Shown: positions 21,369 to 31,791, counted from the stretch's first letter. The stretch: DNA of 64,000 nt from Acidiphilium sp. (GCA_027449105.1 DAIDMG010000001.1:1-64000), one strand, 5' to 3'. Notes: a model not told the origin generated them from the letters alone. Program-made: numbers and translations.

Positions 21369-21719
21369 ATGACTCATATTCTCCGCACGGACGCCGATTC
21401 GATTCTTTCCAAAGTGGTCGAATATCATGGATTTATCTTTACACAGGGCTTGGTAGCCCGTGATCTTTCCGGCGATGTCGCCGCCCAGACTGCAGATATT
21501 CTCGAGCAGATCGATCATCTGCTCGAGGTGCACCGTACCGACAAAACGCGGCTGCTGCAGGCGCAAATATGGCTTGCGGTGATCGATGATCGGGCGGCGA
21601 TGAACAAGGTGTGGGCCGCGTGGTTGCCCGAGGGGGGCGCCCCGACTCGTGCATGCGTCGAAGCAAAATTGTCTGATCCGAGGATGCGGGTCGAGATCAT
21701 GATCACTGCTTGTCGATGA
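21369..21719 (+). CDS. RidA (YjgF/YER057c/UK114) family protein
   Basis: VVEYHGFIFTQGLVARDLSGDVAAQTADILEQIDHLL; start corrected from 21255. Confidence 0.85.
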   Translation: MTHILRTDADSILSKVVEYHGFIFTQGLVARDLSGDVAAQTADILEQIDHLLEVHRTDKTRLLQAQIWLAVIDDRAAMNKVWAAWLPEGGAPTRACVEAKLSDPRMRVEIMITACR

Positions 21720-22010
21720 TCGTCGGCCATGCAGGGCGTCGCATTAGGAACTCAGTCATAAAACGCCCGATCGAAATTTCTCCAGAATCAAAAACTTTTT
21801 AGATGTGATATTTTTATCGCAATCATGCCTTGCCTAGATTGCAACGCCGCCTTAACAGCGACGCATCGGTAGAAGCTTGGGGGGCTTGCCGATGAGCAGA
21901 AGATTCCGGTCCGCTGTTGCACCCATCCCGGAGACTTCTGTGCGTAAGTGATTGGTCAGGCAGGCTTCTTCAACTGATGTCCATGCTGACTCGTCTGGGA
22001 AGGGATTTGG

Positions 22011-22844
22011 ATGGCTTCGAGCCGGATCGCAAAACGACTGCGTCCCTGGGCGGTTTTTGGGATAGGCATGCTGCTGTGTGCGCGTATCGGTCATGCAGAA
22101 ATGACGGCACGCAATGATGCTCACCCCCTGCATCGTGTCACGGCTCGGGTAACCGCGCGAAAAGGCGCGGTCCATCACTGGGTGCCCCGTGCCCACATCG
22201 CCAGTGCAGTGGAGCAGCGACTTCTTGCAAGAGTCGCGGTCAGGGATCGTGGACCGCGGCAGCGGGCTGATGGCCTTGTTGGCGACCGCAAGGCTGTATA
22301 CAGGCGCCCTGAAAACTACGCGACAGATATCCAGATGCCGCGGGCCGTCGATCGGCGTTATGCCCCGGCCGGTCAGTATCTCTGGTGCGTTCCCTACGCC
22401 CGGGATGTGTCGCACATTGACCTTGTCGGTGATGCTTTCCTGTGGTGGGCCGAGGCTGCAGGGCGCTATGCGCGCGGCATTCGACCCAGTCGCGGTGCCG
22501 TTCTCGTTTTTCGATCGAGCAGCAGGATTCGGCTTGGCCATGTTGCTGTGGTCGCGGCTGTTCTAAACAGCCGGGAAATTCTGGTTGACCAGGCCAATTG
22601 GCTACCGGATCGTGTAAGTCTGGATGTGCCGGTCATCGATGTCTCGCCCGAGAATAACTGGAGCGAGGTACGTGTTGCTTTGGGAAACGGAGGGTTCGGC
22701 GCGCCTTATCGCACATACGGTTTCATCTATGATCGGGCCCCGGGAACGCTGACCGTTGCCGATCGGTCCGCCCGGACCGAGGTGGCCATGGCGCCGAGCG
22801 TCAACCCGATCCGGTTGACGGCCCCCTATCGTCAGCTGCGCTAA
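22011..22844 (+). CDS. Secreted CHAP-domain peptidoglycan amidase/peptidase-like protein
   Basis: N-terminal signal-like segment; catalytic-type YLWCVPYARDVS and LGHVAVVAAVLNSREILVDQANW. Confidence 0.85.
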   Translation: MASSRIAKRLRPWAVFGIGMLLCARIGHAEMTARNDAHPLHRVTARVTARKGAVHHWVPRAHIASAVEQRLLARVAVRDRGPRQRADGLVGDRKAVYRRPENYATDIQMPRAVDRRYAPAGQYLWCVPYARDVSHIDLVGDAFLWWAEAAGRYARGIRPSRGAVLVFRSSSRIRLGHVAVVAAVLNSREILVDQANWLPDRVSLDVPVIDVSPENNWSEVRVALGNGGFGAPYRTYGFIYDRAPGTLTVADRSARTEVAMAPSVNPIRLTAPYRQLR

Positions 22845-22854
22845 AGCCTGCACA

Positions 22855-23577
22855 TCAGAATTTGTCCTTGGCTGCCCGCAACCGGGCAAAGGCTGCGGGG
22901 CTTTCGGCCCGAAGAAACGGGTTCGTCGCGAGTTCATCCCTGAGCAGGACTGGCAAGGTTGGTTGACCTGCGGCACGCAGCCGTTCGACCTCCCCTGCTC
23001 GAGCTTGCAACGCGGCATTGGTCGGGTCGACTGACAGGGCGAACGCAGCATTCGACAGCGTGTATTCGTGGCCGCAAAGTAGGGTTGTGGCGGGATCGAG
23101 AGCGGCCAGCTTGTGCAAGCTGGCAAAAAACTGTGAGGGCGTTCCTTCGAACATCCGACCGCACCCCAGACTGAACAATGTGTCGCCGCAGGCCGCGATC
23201 GTGTCGCCAATAAGATACGCTACGTGGCCCACGGTATGACCGGGGGTATCGATCATGCGAATTTGGCTGGCGCCGAAGGGAATGGTTTCACCATCGCGCA
23301 AGGCGATGCTGAGTTTGGGAAGGCGTCGGGCATCCGCGCCATTGCCAACTATTTTTGCGCCGTACGTTTCGGCGAGCGCTGAAGCACCGGCAATGTGGTC
23401 GTCATGATGGTGAGTCAGAAGCACAAGGTCGAGACGCCCACCGGCCCGATCGATGGCTGCGGCCGCCGGTTCAGCTTCGGCGGGATCGACAATGGCGATC
23501 GCGCCGCTTGACGACTCTGTGAGCCTCCAGGAGTAGTTGTCGGCGAGCATCGGGATACGTTCGATGGCGATGGTCAT
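22855..23577 (-). CDS. gloB: Hydroxyacylglutathione hydrolase (glyoxalase II)
   Basis: LLTHHHDDHIAGA, DTPGHTVGHVAYLI, GCGRMFEGTPSQFFASLHKL. Confidence 0.95.
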   Translation of the reverse strand: MTIAIERIPMLADNYSWRLTESSSGAIAIVDPAEAEPAAAAIDRAGGRLDLVLLTHHHDDHIAGASALAETYGAKIVGNGADARRLPKLSIALRDGETIPFGASQIRMIDTPGHTVGHVAYLIGDTIAACGDTLFSLGCGRMFEGTPSQFFASLHKLAALDPATTLLCGHEYTLSNAAFALSVDPTNAALQARAGEVERLRAAGQPTLPVLLRDELATNPFLRAESPAAFARLRAAKDKF

Positions 23578-23634
23578 GGCGTCATCCTTACTTTGACTCG
23601 TTAGTTTCGTTCATGTCGGTGCTATAGCAATGTC

Positions 23635-24390
23635 ATGACGGCAAATGCGACCGACTTCGCGGACTTCTACCGCAGCGCCCTCGGAATTGCGACCTCGCGA
23701 CTGGTCCGGAGAAAGCTGCGCGAGTTTTGGCCAGCGCTCGCGACAGAGAATCTTCTGGGGCTGGGCTATCCGAACCCGTATCTCGATCTGTGGCGGCTGC
23801 AGGCGACTCGCACGATTTCAATCATACCCTCACAATTATGGCACGCGCATAGGCCGCGCTACGGTGCCACCATAACAGCGACAGCCGACGAAGATGCCCT
23901 GCCGATCGCCGATCTCAGCGTTGACCGGGTCCTGGTTGTCCATGGTCTGGAACACGCCGACTCCGCCCGCCGGATGTTACGCGAAATATGGCGTATCTTG
24001 GCGCCAGCGGGGCGGCTGGTCGTGATTGTGCCGAATCGGGCTTCGATATGGGCTTACCTGCAACGTACACCATTCGGGTATGGTCAGCCGTATACCGCGC
24101 CGCAGCTTGAAGACCTGCTAAAGGCTGTGATGTTCCAGGTTGAGCGGCGCGGCTCGGCCGTGTACGTCCCACCGCTCCGGTTTCGTCCCCTGCTGCGCGG
24201 CGCTGAAGTGATGGAGCGCGTTGGTCAAAGGGCTTTGCCGGGAATGAGCGGCGTGATCATGATCGAGGCTGCAAAAGATGTTGCCGGCCTGATCCCGACA
24301 ATCCAGACCCGCCGGCGGGTCATTGTTGAATCTTATCCGCATGGCCTCCACCGCCAGACGGGGGGCGCAAATTTCAGCTCCAGACAGTGA
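23635..24390 (+). CDS. Class I SAM-dependent methyltransferase
   Basis: GLGYPNPYLDLW, ALPIADLSVDRVLVVHGLEHADSARRMLREIWRILAPAGRLVVIVPNR; divergent from gloB. Confidence 0.85.
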   Translation: MTANATDFADFYRSALGIATSRLVRRKLREFWPALATENLLGLGYPNPYLDLWRLQATRTISIIPSQLWHAHRPRYGATITATADEDALPIADLSVDRVLVVHGLEHADSARRMLREIWRILAPAGRLVVIVPNRASIWAYLQRTPFGYGQPYTAPQLEDLLKAVMFQVERRGSAVYVPPLRFRPLLRGAEVMERVGQRALPGMSGVIMIEAAKDVAGLIPTIQTRRRVIVESYPHGLHRQTGGANFSSRQ

Positions 24391-24538
24391 AAGCGGCGAT
24401 CAGGAGGAGAGTGACGACCAGAACAATCGTCGTGATCACGATGAAGCGCGTAAAGACGCTCCATGACTGCTGGCGATCTGTGTCCAGTTCTTCAAGAACG
24501 ATTGGCGTTTTATTTGGGGACTCGGTCTCAGCCATCAT
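24374..24538 (-). CDS. Small membrane protein, possibly aa3-type cytochrome oxidase subunit IV-like (COX4_pro_2-like)
   Basis: DRQQSWSVFTRFIVITTIVLVVTLLLIAAFTVWS: short charged N-terminus plus one TM helix; weak family match by eye. Confidence 0.45.
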   Translation of the reverse strand: MMAETESPNKTPIVLEELDTDRQQSWSVFTRFIVITTIVLVVTLLLIAAFTVWS

Positions 24539-24642
24539 ATCCGTCCGCCCTTTTTTTGCTTGTTTCGTTGCCCCATTCACGACCACGGAATTTTATACAT
24601 GAGAAATACACGGGAACGTGAACGCGTTATCAATATGGCGGC

Positions 24643-25272
24643 TTAACAGGAAATGCAAGGGTTGATCAGCGACCTGACTTTATTTGGCGGTGGCAACGGT
24701 TTTCCGGAGGCATGACAGGCCAGCGCCGTCGGGTAGATTTTGTGTTCCAGTGCCAGTACGCGCTCGGCGAGCGATGCTTCGGTGTCATCCGGCAAGACGG
24801 GTGTTGCCGCCTGCGCGAGAATCGGCCCTTCGTCCATCATTTCGGTGACCAGATGCACCGTACATCCATGAATCTTGACGCCGGCCGCAAGTGCTCGAGC
24901 GTGAGTGTTGAGACCGCGAAATGCGGGCAGTAGCGAGGGATGGATGTTTAGCATGCTGCCTTCCCAGCGGCGGACAAAGAAAGGCGTTAGCAAGCGCATA
25001 TAGCCGGCGAGGCAGACCGTCGTGCAATCAGCATTGCGTAGCGCGGTATCAATCGCTGCCTCGTGTGCACCACGGTCGCCCCCGTAAGCAGCGTTCGCAA
25101 TTACCTCAACGCAAATTCCGTACTTGCGTGCGATGGCGAGCCCAGGAGCATCGGGGTGGTTCGAAATTACAATCGCGATCTCCGCAGGGTAGTTCGGCTG
25201 CCCGGCAGCATGAATCAGCGATGCCATGTTGGATCCGCGACCGGAGATGAGAATGCCGGTCCGGGTTTTCAT
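24643..25272 (-). CDS. purN: Phosphoribosylglycinamide formyltransferase
   Basis: GILISGRGSNMASLI, LAGYMRLLTPFFVRRWEGSMLNIHPSLLPAFRGLNTHARAL. Confidence 0.97.
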   Translation of the reverse strand: MKTRTGILISGRGSNMASLIHAAGQPNYPAEIAIVISNHPDAPGLAIARKYGICVEVIANAAYGGDRGAHEAAIDTALRNADCTTVCLAGYMRLLTPFFVRRWEGSMLNIHPSLLPAFRGLNTHARALAAGVKIHGCTVHLVTEMMDEGPILAQAATPVLPDDTEASLAERVLALEHKIYPTALACHASGKPLPPPNKVRSLINPCISC

Positions 25273-26339
25273 CGGAACAACCCGGCGGCGTTCGGAATAT
25301 GGACGGCGGCAGAGCCATGGCGATCCGCGACACGACCAAGCGTGACGGGTGGGAAGCCCTCGCTCTCAAGAATCGCGGTGGAGGCAGCGACATCCGTGCC
25401 GCGAATAACCAGCACCATGCCAATACCGCAGTTGAAAACCCGCAGCATTTCCATGCTGTCGACGCAGCCGGCCTGCGCCAGCCAATGGAATATTTGGGGC
25501 ACAGGCCACGACTCCGTGAGTTCCGCAGCGCACGAGCCGGGCAAGACTCGCGGGAGATTACCAGGCAGGCCGCCGCCGGTAATGTGCGCTGCTGCACGCA
25601 ACAAGCCTGCGCGGGCGAGTGCGAGAACAGGGCGAACGTAGAGCGCTGTCGGTTGCATGAACGCCGCGCCAAGAGTCTGGTTGGGCGAAAACGGTGCGGA
25701 GTCGTCGAGGTTCAGACCTGCTGCGTCGATGATGCGACGGACCAGGGAGAAGCCGTTGGAATGAACGCCTGTGCTCGGCAGTCCAAGTAATATATCGCCA
25801 GGCAGTACCCGGTCGGGAAGAATCTTACCGCGTTCGACGGCGCCGACCGCAAAGCCTGCCAGATCATAATCGTTGCCGCGATACATGCCTGGCATCTCCG
25901 CAGTTTCCCCGCCACTGAGAGTGCATCCCACTTGGCGGCAGGCCTCTGAGATACCGGCGATCACCCGCGTTGCGATAGCTCGATCAAGATGGCCCGTCGC
26001 AAAATAATCCAGAAAGAAGAGGGGTTCTGCGCCCTGTACGATGAGATCGTTAACGCACATCGCAACCAGATCGATGCCGACGGTGTCGTGGATTCCGGTT
26101 TCGATGGCAAGACGAAGTTTCGTCCCGACGCCATCTGTGGTCGCAACCAGGATTGGGTCAGTAAAGCCGGCTGCTCGAGGGTCAAAAAGGGAGCCGAACC
26201 CGCCCAGGCTGCCGATCGCGCCGCGACGTATCGTTGCCCTTGCCAAAGGCTTGATCGCCTCTACCAGCGCGTCGCCAGCCTCAATGTCAACGCCGGAATC
26301 GCGGTAGGTAAGCCCTCCCGGGTCCTCGCTGCTGGTCAT
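25269..26339 (-). CDS. purM: Phosphoribosylformylglycinamidine cyclo-ligase
   Basis: LTYRDSGVDIEAGDALV, ATTDGVGTKLRLA, HITGGGLPGNLPRVLP; 4-bp overlap with purN. Confidence 0.97.
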   Translation of the reverse strand: MTSSEDPGGLTYRDSGVDIEAGDALVEAIKPLARATIRRGAIGSLGGFGSLFDPRAAGFTDPILVATTDGVGTKLRLAIETGIHDTVGIDLVAMCVNDLIVQGAEPLFFLDYFATGHLDRAIATRVIAGISEACRQVGCTLSGGETAEMPGMYRGNDYDLAGFAVGAVERGKILPDRVLPGDILLGLPSTGVHSNGFSLVRRIIDAAGLNLDDSAPFSPNQTLGAAFMQPTALYVRPVLALARAGLLRAAAHITGGGLPGNLPRVLPGSCAAELTESWPVPQIFHWLAQAGCVDSMEMLRVFNCGIGMVLVIRGTDVAASTAILESEGFPPVTLGRVADRHGSAAVHIPNAAGLFR

Positions 26340-26495
26340 GCGTGCCTCCGATGCGCTATTGCCAGATCTTATGGGATCCGCGCCGCTGTCATTTTTGAGA
26401 AATGCCGCTACACGGGTTGCCGTTCACACCTGTCTATCACCATGGCTCGCCGAGCGGTGCAACTGCACCCATTTTAGACACCCGAAAGTACGTGG

Positions 26496-27086
26496 ATGCC
26501 AGAAGGTCTGAATGCCACGCCTGTTTCGCGGACGATCGCGGGTGACGTGATCAACTTGCCGAACGCACTGACATTCGGAAGGATCTGCGCGGTGCCGGTG
26601 GCGGTCTGGCTGGTGTTGCGGCATGCCTTGGGAATGGCGGCTGCCCTGTTCATCATAGCGGGACTGACCGATGCACTGGACGGCGCCTTGGCGCGAAAGC
26701 GAGGGGTATCGGCTCTTGGTACTGTGCTTGATCCGGTCGCGGACAAACTGCTGTTGATCTCGATGTTCGTAACACTGGCCGCAATCGGCCGGCTGCCTGT
26801 TTGGTTGTCGATTTTGGTGGTGTTTCGCGATCTCATCATTGTAGGCGGCATTGTCGTCTTGCGGCTCCTTGGCCGGTCAGTAATCATTAAGCCGCTGCTG
26901 ATCTCGAAACTGAACACCGTGGCCCAGCTCATACTGGTGGCGGTTGCGATGCTTGACGCCAACAGGCTGTTCCATGACTCGATGCCATGGCTCGCCGAAG
27001 CGGTCCAGGTCTGCGTCGTTTTCGTCGCCGCCACCACGATGATTTCGGGGGCAGGGTATGTGCTAAGGGGAGCGCGTCTTGCCTGA
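26496..27086 (+). CDS. CDP-alcohol phosphatidyltransferase family protein
   Basis: TDALDGALARKRGVSALGTVLDPVADKLL (DG-x2-AR-x8-G-x3-D-x3-D). Confidence 0.93.
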   Translation: MPEGLNATPVSRTIAGDVINLPNALTFGRICAVPVAVWLVLRHALGMAAALFIIAGLTDALDGALARKRGVSALGTVLDPVADKLLLISMFVTLAAIGRLPVWLSILVVFRDLIIVGGIVVLRLLGRSVIIKPLLISKLNTVAQLILVAVAMLDANRLFHDSMPWLAEAVQVCVVFVAATTMISGAGYVLRGARLA

Positions 27087-27099
27087 AAGGGACCCCAGT

Positions 27100-28233
27100 A
27101 TGACCGAACCGACACGAACGGTCGCGCAGCCGCCAGCGGTTTCAGCAATTCCGCACAGTGTGCCGTCTTGGCAGCGCGTGGCAGCAATTCTGGCCGGATT
27201 GTTTGCCGTGTGGCTATTCCTGCGCCTGTTTGCCGGCATTTTGCTCCCTTTTGTCGTGGCTGCCGGAATAGCCTATTTTCTTGACCCGCCGGTCTCGACG
27301 TTGGCACGACTTGGTGTGCCGCGGTGGCTCGGAGCGATCCTGATGCTGGTCGCTCTCCTGACCTTCATCCTGCTGAGCCTGCTGTTGCTTTATCCGCTCG
27401 CCTCTGCCCAGATTCGCCTGCTTTCCTCGCAGGTGCCGCAGATGGTTGCCGGACTCCAGAGTTTCGCGGTGCACGAGATTGGCGTGCTGCAAAAGATTCT
27501 CGGCCCTGGCATGATTTCAAACAAGCTTCAGGCCCTAGTCGCGGACGAGGCTGGAGCCGCAATGGGGTTCATCGCTGATACCGCCCGACGTTTGCTCGGC
27601 ACGGGATTTGCCCTGTTCAATATTCTCACGCTCGTGATTGTCACGCCTATCATCGGGTTCTATTTGTTGCGCGACTGGCCGCTGGCAATGGCGCGTCTGG
27701 ACTCCTTGCTCCCTCGGGCCCAGGAAGCGGTCGTCCGCGGGCTTGCGAACGAAATCAGCCGCATCCTCAATGCGTGGCTGCGCGGACAGGCGATTTGCTG
27801 CCTGTTTCTTGCAGCCTTCTATTCGATTGCGCTGAGCGTGGCGGGGCTCAATCTGGGGCTCGTGCTCGGGCTTGTAGCCGGGATTCTGTCATTCATCCCT
27901 TACGTGGGTACCATTGTGGGAGCGATCTCGTCCATCGTGCTTGCTATCGGGCAGTTCAACGGGATCGATCACGTACTGATCATTGGACTGATTTTCGTGG
28001 CCGGTCAGCTGTTGAACGACTACGTGGTGGCGCCGCGCTTTCTCGGCGACCGGCTCGGCCTATCGGCAGCTTGGGTCATTTTCGCGCTCTTTGCTGGCGC
28101 GGAGGCGTTTGGTTTTCTCGGTATTCTTCTGGCAGTGCCCGTCACAGCGACACTCGGCGTACTCGTGCGGTTCTGGATCAGGCGTTACCAGCAGAGCTCG
28201 CTTTACCTTGACCCCCCACGCGTGTCGTTGTGA
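27100..28233 (+). CDS. AI-2E family transporter / PerM-like permease
   Basis: Multi-TM; FAGILLPFVVAAGIAYFLDPPVSTLARLGVPRW and LSFIPYVGTIVGAISSIVLA. Confidence 0.92.
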   Translation: MTEPTRTVAQPPAVSAIPHSVPSWQRVAAILAGLFAVWLFLRLFAGILLPFVVAAGIAYFLDPPVSTLARLGVPRWLGAILMLVALLTFILLSLLLLYPLASAQIRLLSSQVPQMVAGLQSFAVHEIGVLQKILGPGMISNKLQALVADEAGAAMGFIADTARRLLGTGFALFNILTLVIVTPIIGFYLLRDWPLAMARLDSLLPRAQEAVVRGLANEISRILNAWLRGQAICCLFLAAFYSIALSVAGLNLGLVLGLVAGILSFIPYVGTIVGAISSIVLAIGQFNGIDHVLIIGLIFVAGQLLNDYVVAPRFLGDRLGLSAAWVIFALFAGAEAFGFLGILLAVPVTATLGVLVRFWIRRYQQSSLYLDPPRVSL

Positions 28234-28251
28234 GCGACCGGGGGTGATCAG

Positions 28252-28998
28252 GTGTCGATGATCCGGACGATAACGAGGGCGCGGCAGCTGATTCTGCCAT
28301 TCGCGGAGCCGGAGGTTTTTGCGCACGAGGATTTCATTGAGGCTGGGTCGAATGCGATGGCTCGCGCGGCCTTGGCGAATCCTGAAATCTGGGTCAACGG
28401 GCGGCTTGTTCTCTGGGGGGGGGAAGGCAGCGGTAAATCGCACCTGGCCGCGGTCTGGTCGGCAACGCGAGGCGCGCTGCTGTTGTCTGCCACAACGTTG
28501 CGGACGCCGATCGACCCGCCGGCATGCGATATCGTTATTGAGGATATCGACGCGATCATCGATCCGCTGGCATTGCTTTCCAGCCTCAACCTTGCCCAGG
28601 CGCTGGGCCGGATGACTCTCTTGACGTGCCGAACGCCGCCGGCACGGCTGGGTATTGGGCCACCCGATCTTGCCAGCCGGCTGCATGCAAGCCTCACGAT
28701 TGGCATCGGGTCACCGGAAGATGCGCTGCTCGATGCATTGTTCCAGCGACTCGCGGCGGCTCGGCAGATAACGTTCAGCGATGGTTTGCGCCGCTACCTG
28801 CTGGCACGCCTGCCACGTCGACCAGGCGTGCTGCGTGAGGCGATTGCGCGACTCGACCGAACGACGATGGCGCATGCGGCACGACCAACACGCCGCCTCG
28901 CCGAGGCCGCCCTCGGCGATCTTTTCGAGCTAGGTAACGCACCGGGGTGCGACCAGCCGGGTGAATGCTCTGCAAGCGACGCGCAATTACCTCTGTAA
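28252..28998 (+). CDS. DnaA-related regulator, HdaA-like
   Basis: QLILPFAEPEVFAHEDFIEAGSNAMA, WGGEGSGKSHLAAVW; located between perM-like and ppk. Confidence 0.85.
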   Translation: MSMIRTITRARQLILPFAEPEVFAHEDFIEAGSNAMARAALANPEIWVNGRLVLWGGEGSGKSHLAAVWSATRGALLLSATTLRTPIDPPACDIVIEDIDAIIDPLALLSSLNLAQALGRMTLLTCRTPPARLGIGPPDLASRLHASLTIGIGSPEDALLDALFQRLAAARQITFSDGLRRYLLARLPRRPGVLREAIARLDRTTMAHAARPTRRLAEAALGDLFELGNAPGCDQPGECSASDAQLPL

Positions 28999-29027
28999 AC
29001 GCTTGCAGATTGCTGTAAGATCTGGCC

Positions 29028-31235
29028 ATGGACCAGGACGCTGTTCCACTCACTGCAGTGATCGAAGGAGCTGAGCCGGCGATTCGCCATGAGTCAGGCC
29101 GGTTTCTCAACCGTGAGCTTTCCTGGCTTGATTTCAATGCTCGTGTCGTGGCTGCGGCTGAGGATGAGCGGTTTCCCTTGCTTGAGCGCCTGCGCTTTGT
29201 TTCGATCAGCGCGTCCAACCTGGACGAGTTTTATTCTGTTCGTGTTGCGGGGCTGATCGGGCAGGTGCGGGCCGGTGTGGCTGCCCTCTCCTCCGATGGC
29301 CTGACGCCGGGTCAGCAGCTAGCCGCCGTGAATGCCCGGGCCCGTGATCTGCTTGCCGGGCAACAGCGTGCCGTTACAAAGCTGCGGCGTGAGCTGGATG
29401 CAATCGGGATCAGCATCGTAACGCCAGCCGAGCTGACGCAAGAAGAGCGAGGCTTTCTCGATTATTACTTCATGGAGCGGGTGTTCCCGGTACTGACGCC
29501 GCTCGCGATCGACCCGGCCCATCCGTTTCCCTTTGTTCCGAACATGGGATTGGTGCTCGCACTCCGGCTGGTGCGGGAGGCAGATGGCGGTGCAATGCGC
29601 GGACTTATCCCCTTGCCCGCGCAGATTCGACGCTTCATTCGGCTGCCTCCGCCGACGCAGGCAAGCGGCCCGGCGCCGATCCGTTTCGTGCTGCTGGAAG
29701 ATCTGGTCGAGCTGTTCCTTGACCATCTGTTCCCTGGTTTTCAGCTGGCCGGTTCGGGCCTTTTCCGGGTGATCCGCGATACCGATGTGGAGTTCGAGGA
29801 GGAAGCCGAGGATTTGGTGCAGTCCTATGAATCGGCACTGAAACGCAGACGGCGAGGCGTTGTCATTCAATTGACGCTGGCGGCAGGAATGCCTGACAGC
29901 CTTCGTGCTCTTGTCATCGAAGAGGTTGAGGCACCTGACGACGAGACAATTGTCGAAGCTGGATTCCTTGGCCTGGTCGACTTGAAGGAGATGATTGTCG
30001 AGGATCGGCCCGATCTCCTGTTCCCCGTGTATACGCCGCGTTTTCCCGAGCGGATTCGCGACTTCGGGGGTGATTGCTTTGCAGCGATCCGCAACAAGGA
30101 CATCATCGTCCATCACCCGTTTGAGAGTTTCGACGTGGTTGTCCAGTTCCTGCGCCAGGCGGCCGCTGATCCGAATGTGGTCGCAATCAAGCAAACGCTG
30201 TACCGAACCAGTCGGGATTCACCGATCGTTGGTGCGCTGATCGAGGCAGCAGAAGCTGGAAAAAGCGTGATGGCGATGGTCGAACTGCGGGCACGCTTTG
30301 ACGAGGAGGCAAACATCCGCCTTGCGAGGACACTGGAAGCAGCAGGTGTTCAGGTGGTCTACGGTTTTCTTGGCTTGAAGACACATGCGAAGCTGTCATT
30401 AATTGTTCGCCGTGAGGGTAATGCCATGCGCGCCTATGCGCATTTTGGCACCGGCAATTACCACCCGATTACCGCACGAACCTATACCGATCTATCATTT
30501 TTCACCACAGATCCGGAGCTTACGCGCGACGCAGCGCGATTGTTCAATTACATGACCGGCTACGCCCGGCCGGAGCGGATGGAACAGCTTGCTTTCAGCC
30601 CGCTGACAACACGTAAGACGATCGAGGCGCTCATCGATGCGGAAATTGCTGCGGCACGGAGCGGGCGGCCGTCGGGGATCTGGCTGAAGCTGAATTCGCT
30701 CGTCGATGAACAGTTAATCGACCGCCTTTACGAAGCGTCATGCGCCGGTGTGCCCATCCACGCTGTGGTCCGGGGCATCTGCTGCCTTCGTCCAGGGGTC
30801 CCGGGGCTGTCACAGAACATCGCGGTCAAGTCCATCATTGGACGCTTCCTTGAGCATGCACGGATCGCCGTTTTCGCGAACGAGGCAAAAATGCCATCGC
30901 GGAATAACAAGGTGTTTATATCAAGCGCCGATTGGATGGTCCGTAATCTCGATTGGCGAATCGAGACCTTTGTACCAATCCATAATCCCACCGTCCACGC
31001 CCAGGTTCTGGACCAGATTATGGTTGTCAATCTGCAGGATAACACGAACGCGTGGACGCTCGACGGTGACGGTCGCTGGTACAAGCAACACCATGGACGC
31101 AAGGCAATCTCCGCTCATGATTATTTCATGACCAATCCGTCATTGTCGGGTCGGGGATCGGCGCTACGCGGTCCACCGGGTAACGCTCGGCGGGAGCAAA
31201 CGCGCTTCCGGAAGACTTTTCTGATCGAAGAATAA
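29028..31235 (+). CDS. ppk1: Polyphosphate kinase 1
   Basis: RFLNRELSWLDFNARVV, LKTHAKLSLIVRREG, HFGTGNYHPITARTYTDLSFFT, phospho-acceptor His contexts. Confidence 0.97.
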   Translation: MDQDAVPLTAVIEGAEPAIRHESGRFLNRELSWLDFNARVVAAAEDERFPLLERLRFVSISASNLDEFYSVRVAGLIGQVRAGVAALSSDGLTPGQQLAAVNARARDLLAGQQRAVTKLRRELDAIGISIVTPAELTQEERGFLDYYFMERVFPVLTPLAIDPAHPFPFVPNMGLVLALRLVREADGGAMRGLIPLPAQIRRFIRLPPPTQASGPAPIRFVLLEDLVELFLDHLFPGFQLAGSGLFRVIRDTDVEFEEEAEDLVQSYESALKRRRRGVVIQLTLAAGMPDSLRALVIEEVEAPDDETIVEAGFLGLVDLKEMIVEDRPDLLFPVYTPRFPERIRDFGGDCFAAIRNKDIIVHHPFESFDVVVQFLRQAAADPNVVAIKQTLYRTSRDSPIVGALIEAAEAGKSVMAMVELRARFDEEANIRLARTLEAAGVQVVYGFLGLKTHAKLSLIVRREGNAMRAYAHFGTGNYHPITARTYTDLSFFTTDPELTRDAARLFNYMTGYARPERMEQLAFSPLTTRKTIEALIDAEIAAARSGRPSGIWLKLNSLVDEQLIDRLYEASCAGVPIHAVVRGICCLRPGVPGLSQNIAVKSIIGRFLEHARIAVFANEAKMPSRNNKVFISSADWMVRNLDWRIETFVPIHNPTVHAQVLDQIMVVNLQDNTNAWTLDGDGRWYKQHHGRKAISAHDYFMTNPSLSGRGSALRGPPGNARREQTRFRKTFLIEE

Positions 31236-31357
31236 CCGATGCGTTGCGTGCACCAGACCGCTTTCCTGGGAGCCCAAGCTGTGCGTACAGGTAGAAAGCG
31301 AGAGGGGAGTCTTGTCTCACGCCGGATGTTCGCCGGGACTTACGCTGGCGCCGAAAG

Positions 31358-31615
31358 TTATTGCAGCGTCATAGTGGTACCGTGGCGGCATTCGCCGGGC
31401 GTAATCAGATCTACCGACGCGACGCGCACCGAGTGAAGACGCCCGTCGAGGCTTCGGGACCAGAAATCCAGAAAACGATGGAGTACAGGATAGGAGGGCG
31501 CCAAATCCAGATCTTGCCAGATATATGTTTGCAAAACACCGGGATGGTCCGGCAGGTGATATAGAATCTCAGCGGTTGTTAGCCGATAGTCCCGAATTTG
31601 GCGTCCAAGCTCCAT
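31358..31615 (-). CDS. usg: Usg family protein (unknown function)
   Basis: YRLTTAEILYHLPDHPGVLQTYIWQDLDLAPSYPVLHRFLDFWSRSLDGRLHSVRVA. Confidence 0.85.
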   Translation of the reverse strand: MELGRQIRDYRLTTAEILYHLPDHPGVLQTYIWQDLDLAPSYPVLHRFLDFWSRSLDGRLHSVRVASVDLITPGECRHGTTMTLQ

Positions 31616-31762
31616 CGTGCATCCCGTCGGTTTGATTGACTCCAGGTTGAGCGGCGGCGAACCGCTTGGCACTAAGATGGCACCATCTTGCCAAGATAAT
31701 TCAATAAAAAAATCATCGATTTCAGCACTTTATCACTCGACAAACCGATCTGCTGCTGAATC

Positions 31763-31791
31763 TTGACTCGGCGGCCCGGCAATTCTATTTG
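31763..31791 (+). promoter_or_regulatory. Sigma70-like promoter of groESL, TTGACT-N17-TATTTG
   Basis: -35 at 31763-31768 and -10 at 31786-31791 with 17-nt spacer, abutting CIRCE. Confidence 0.6.
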
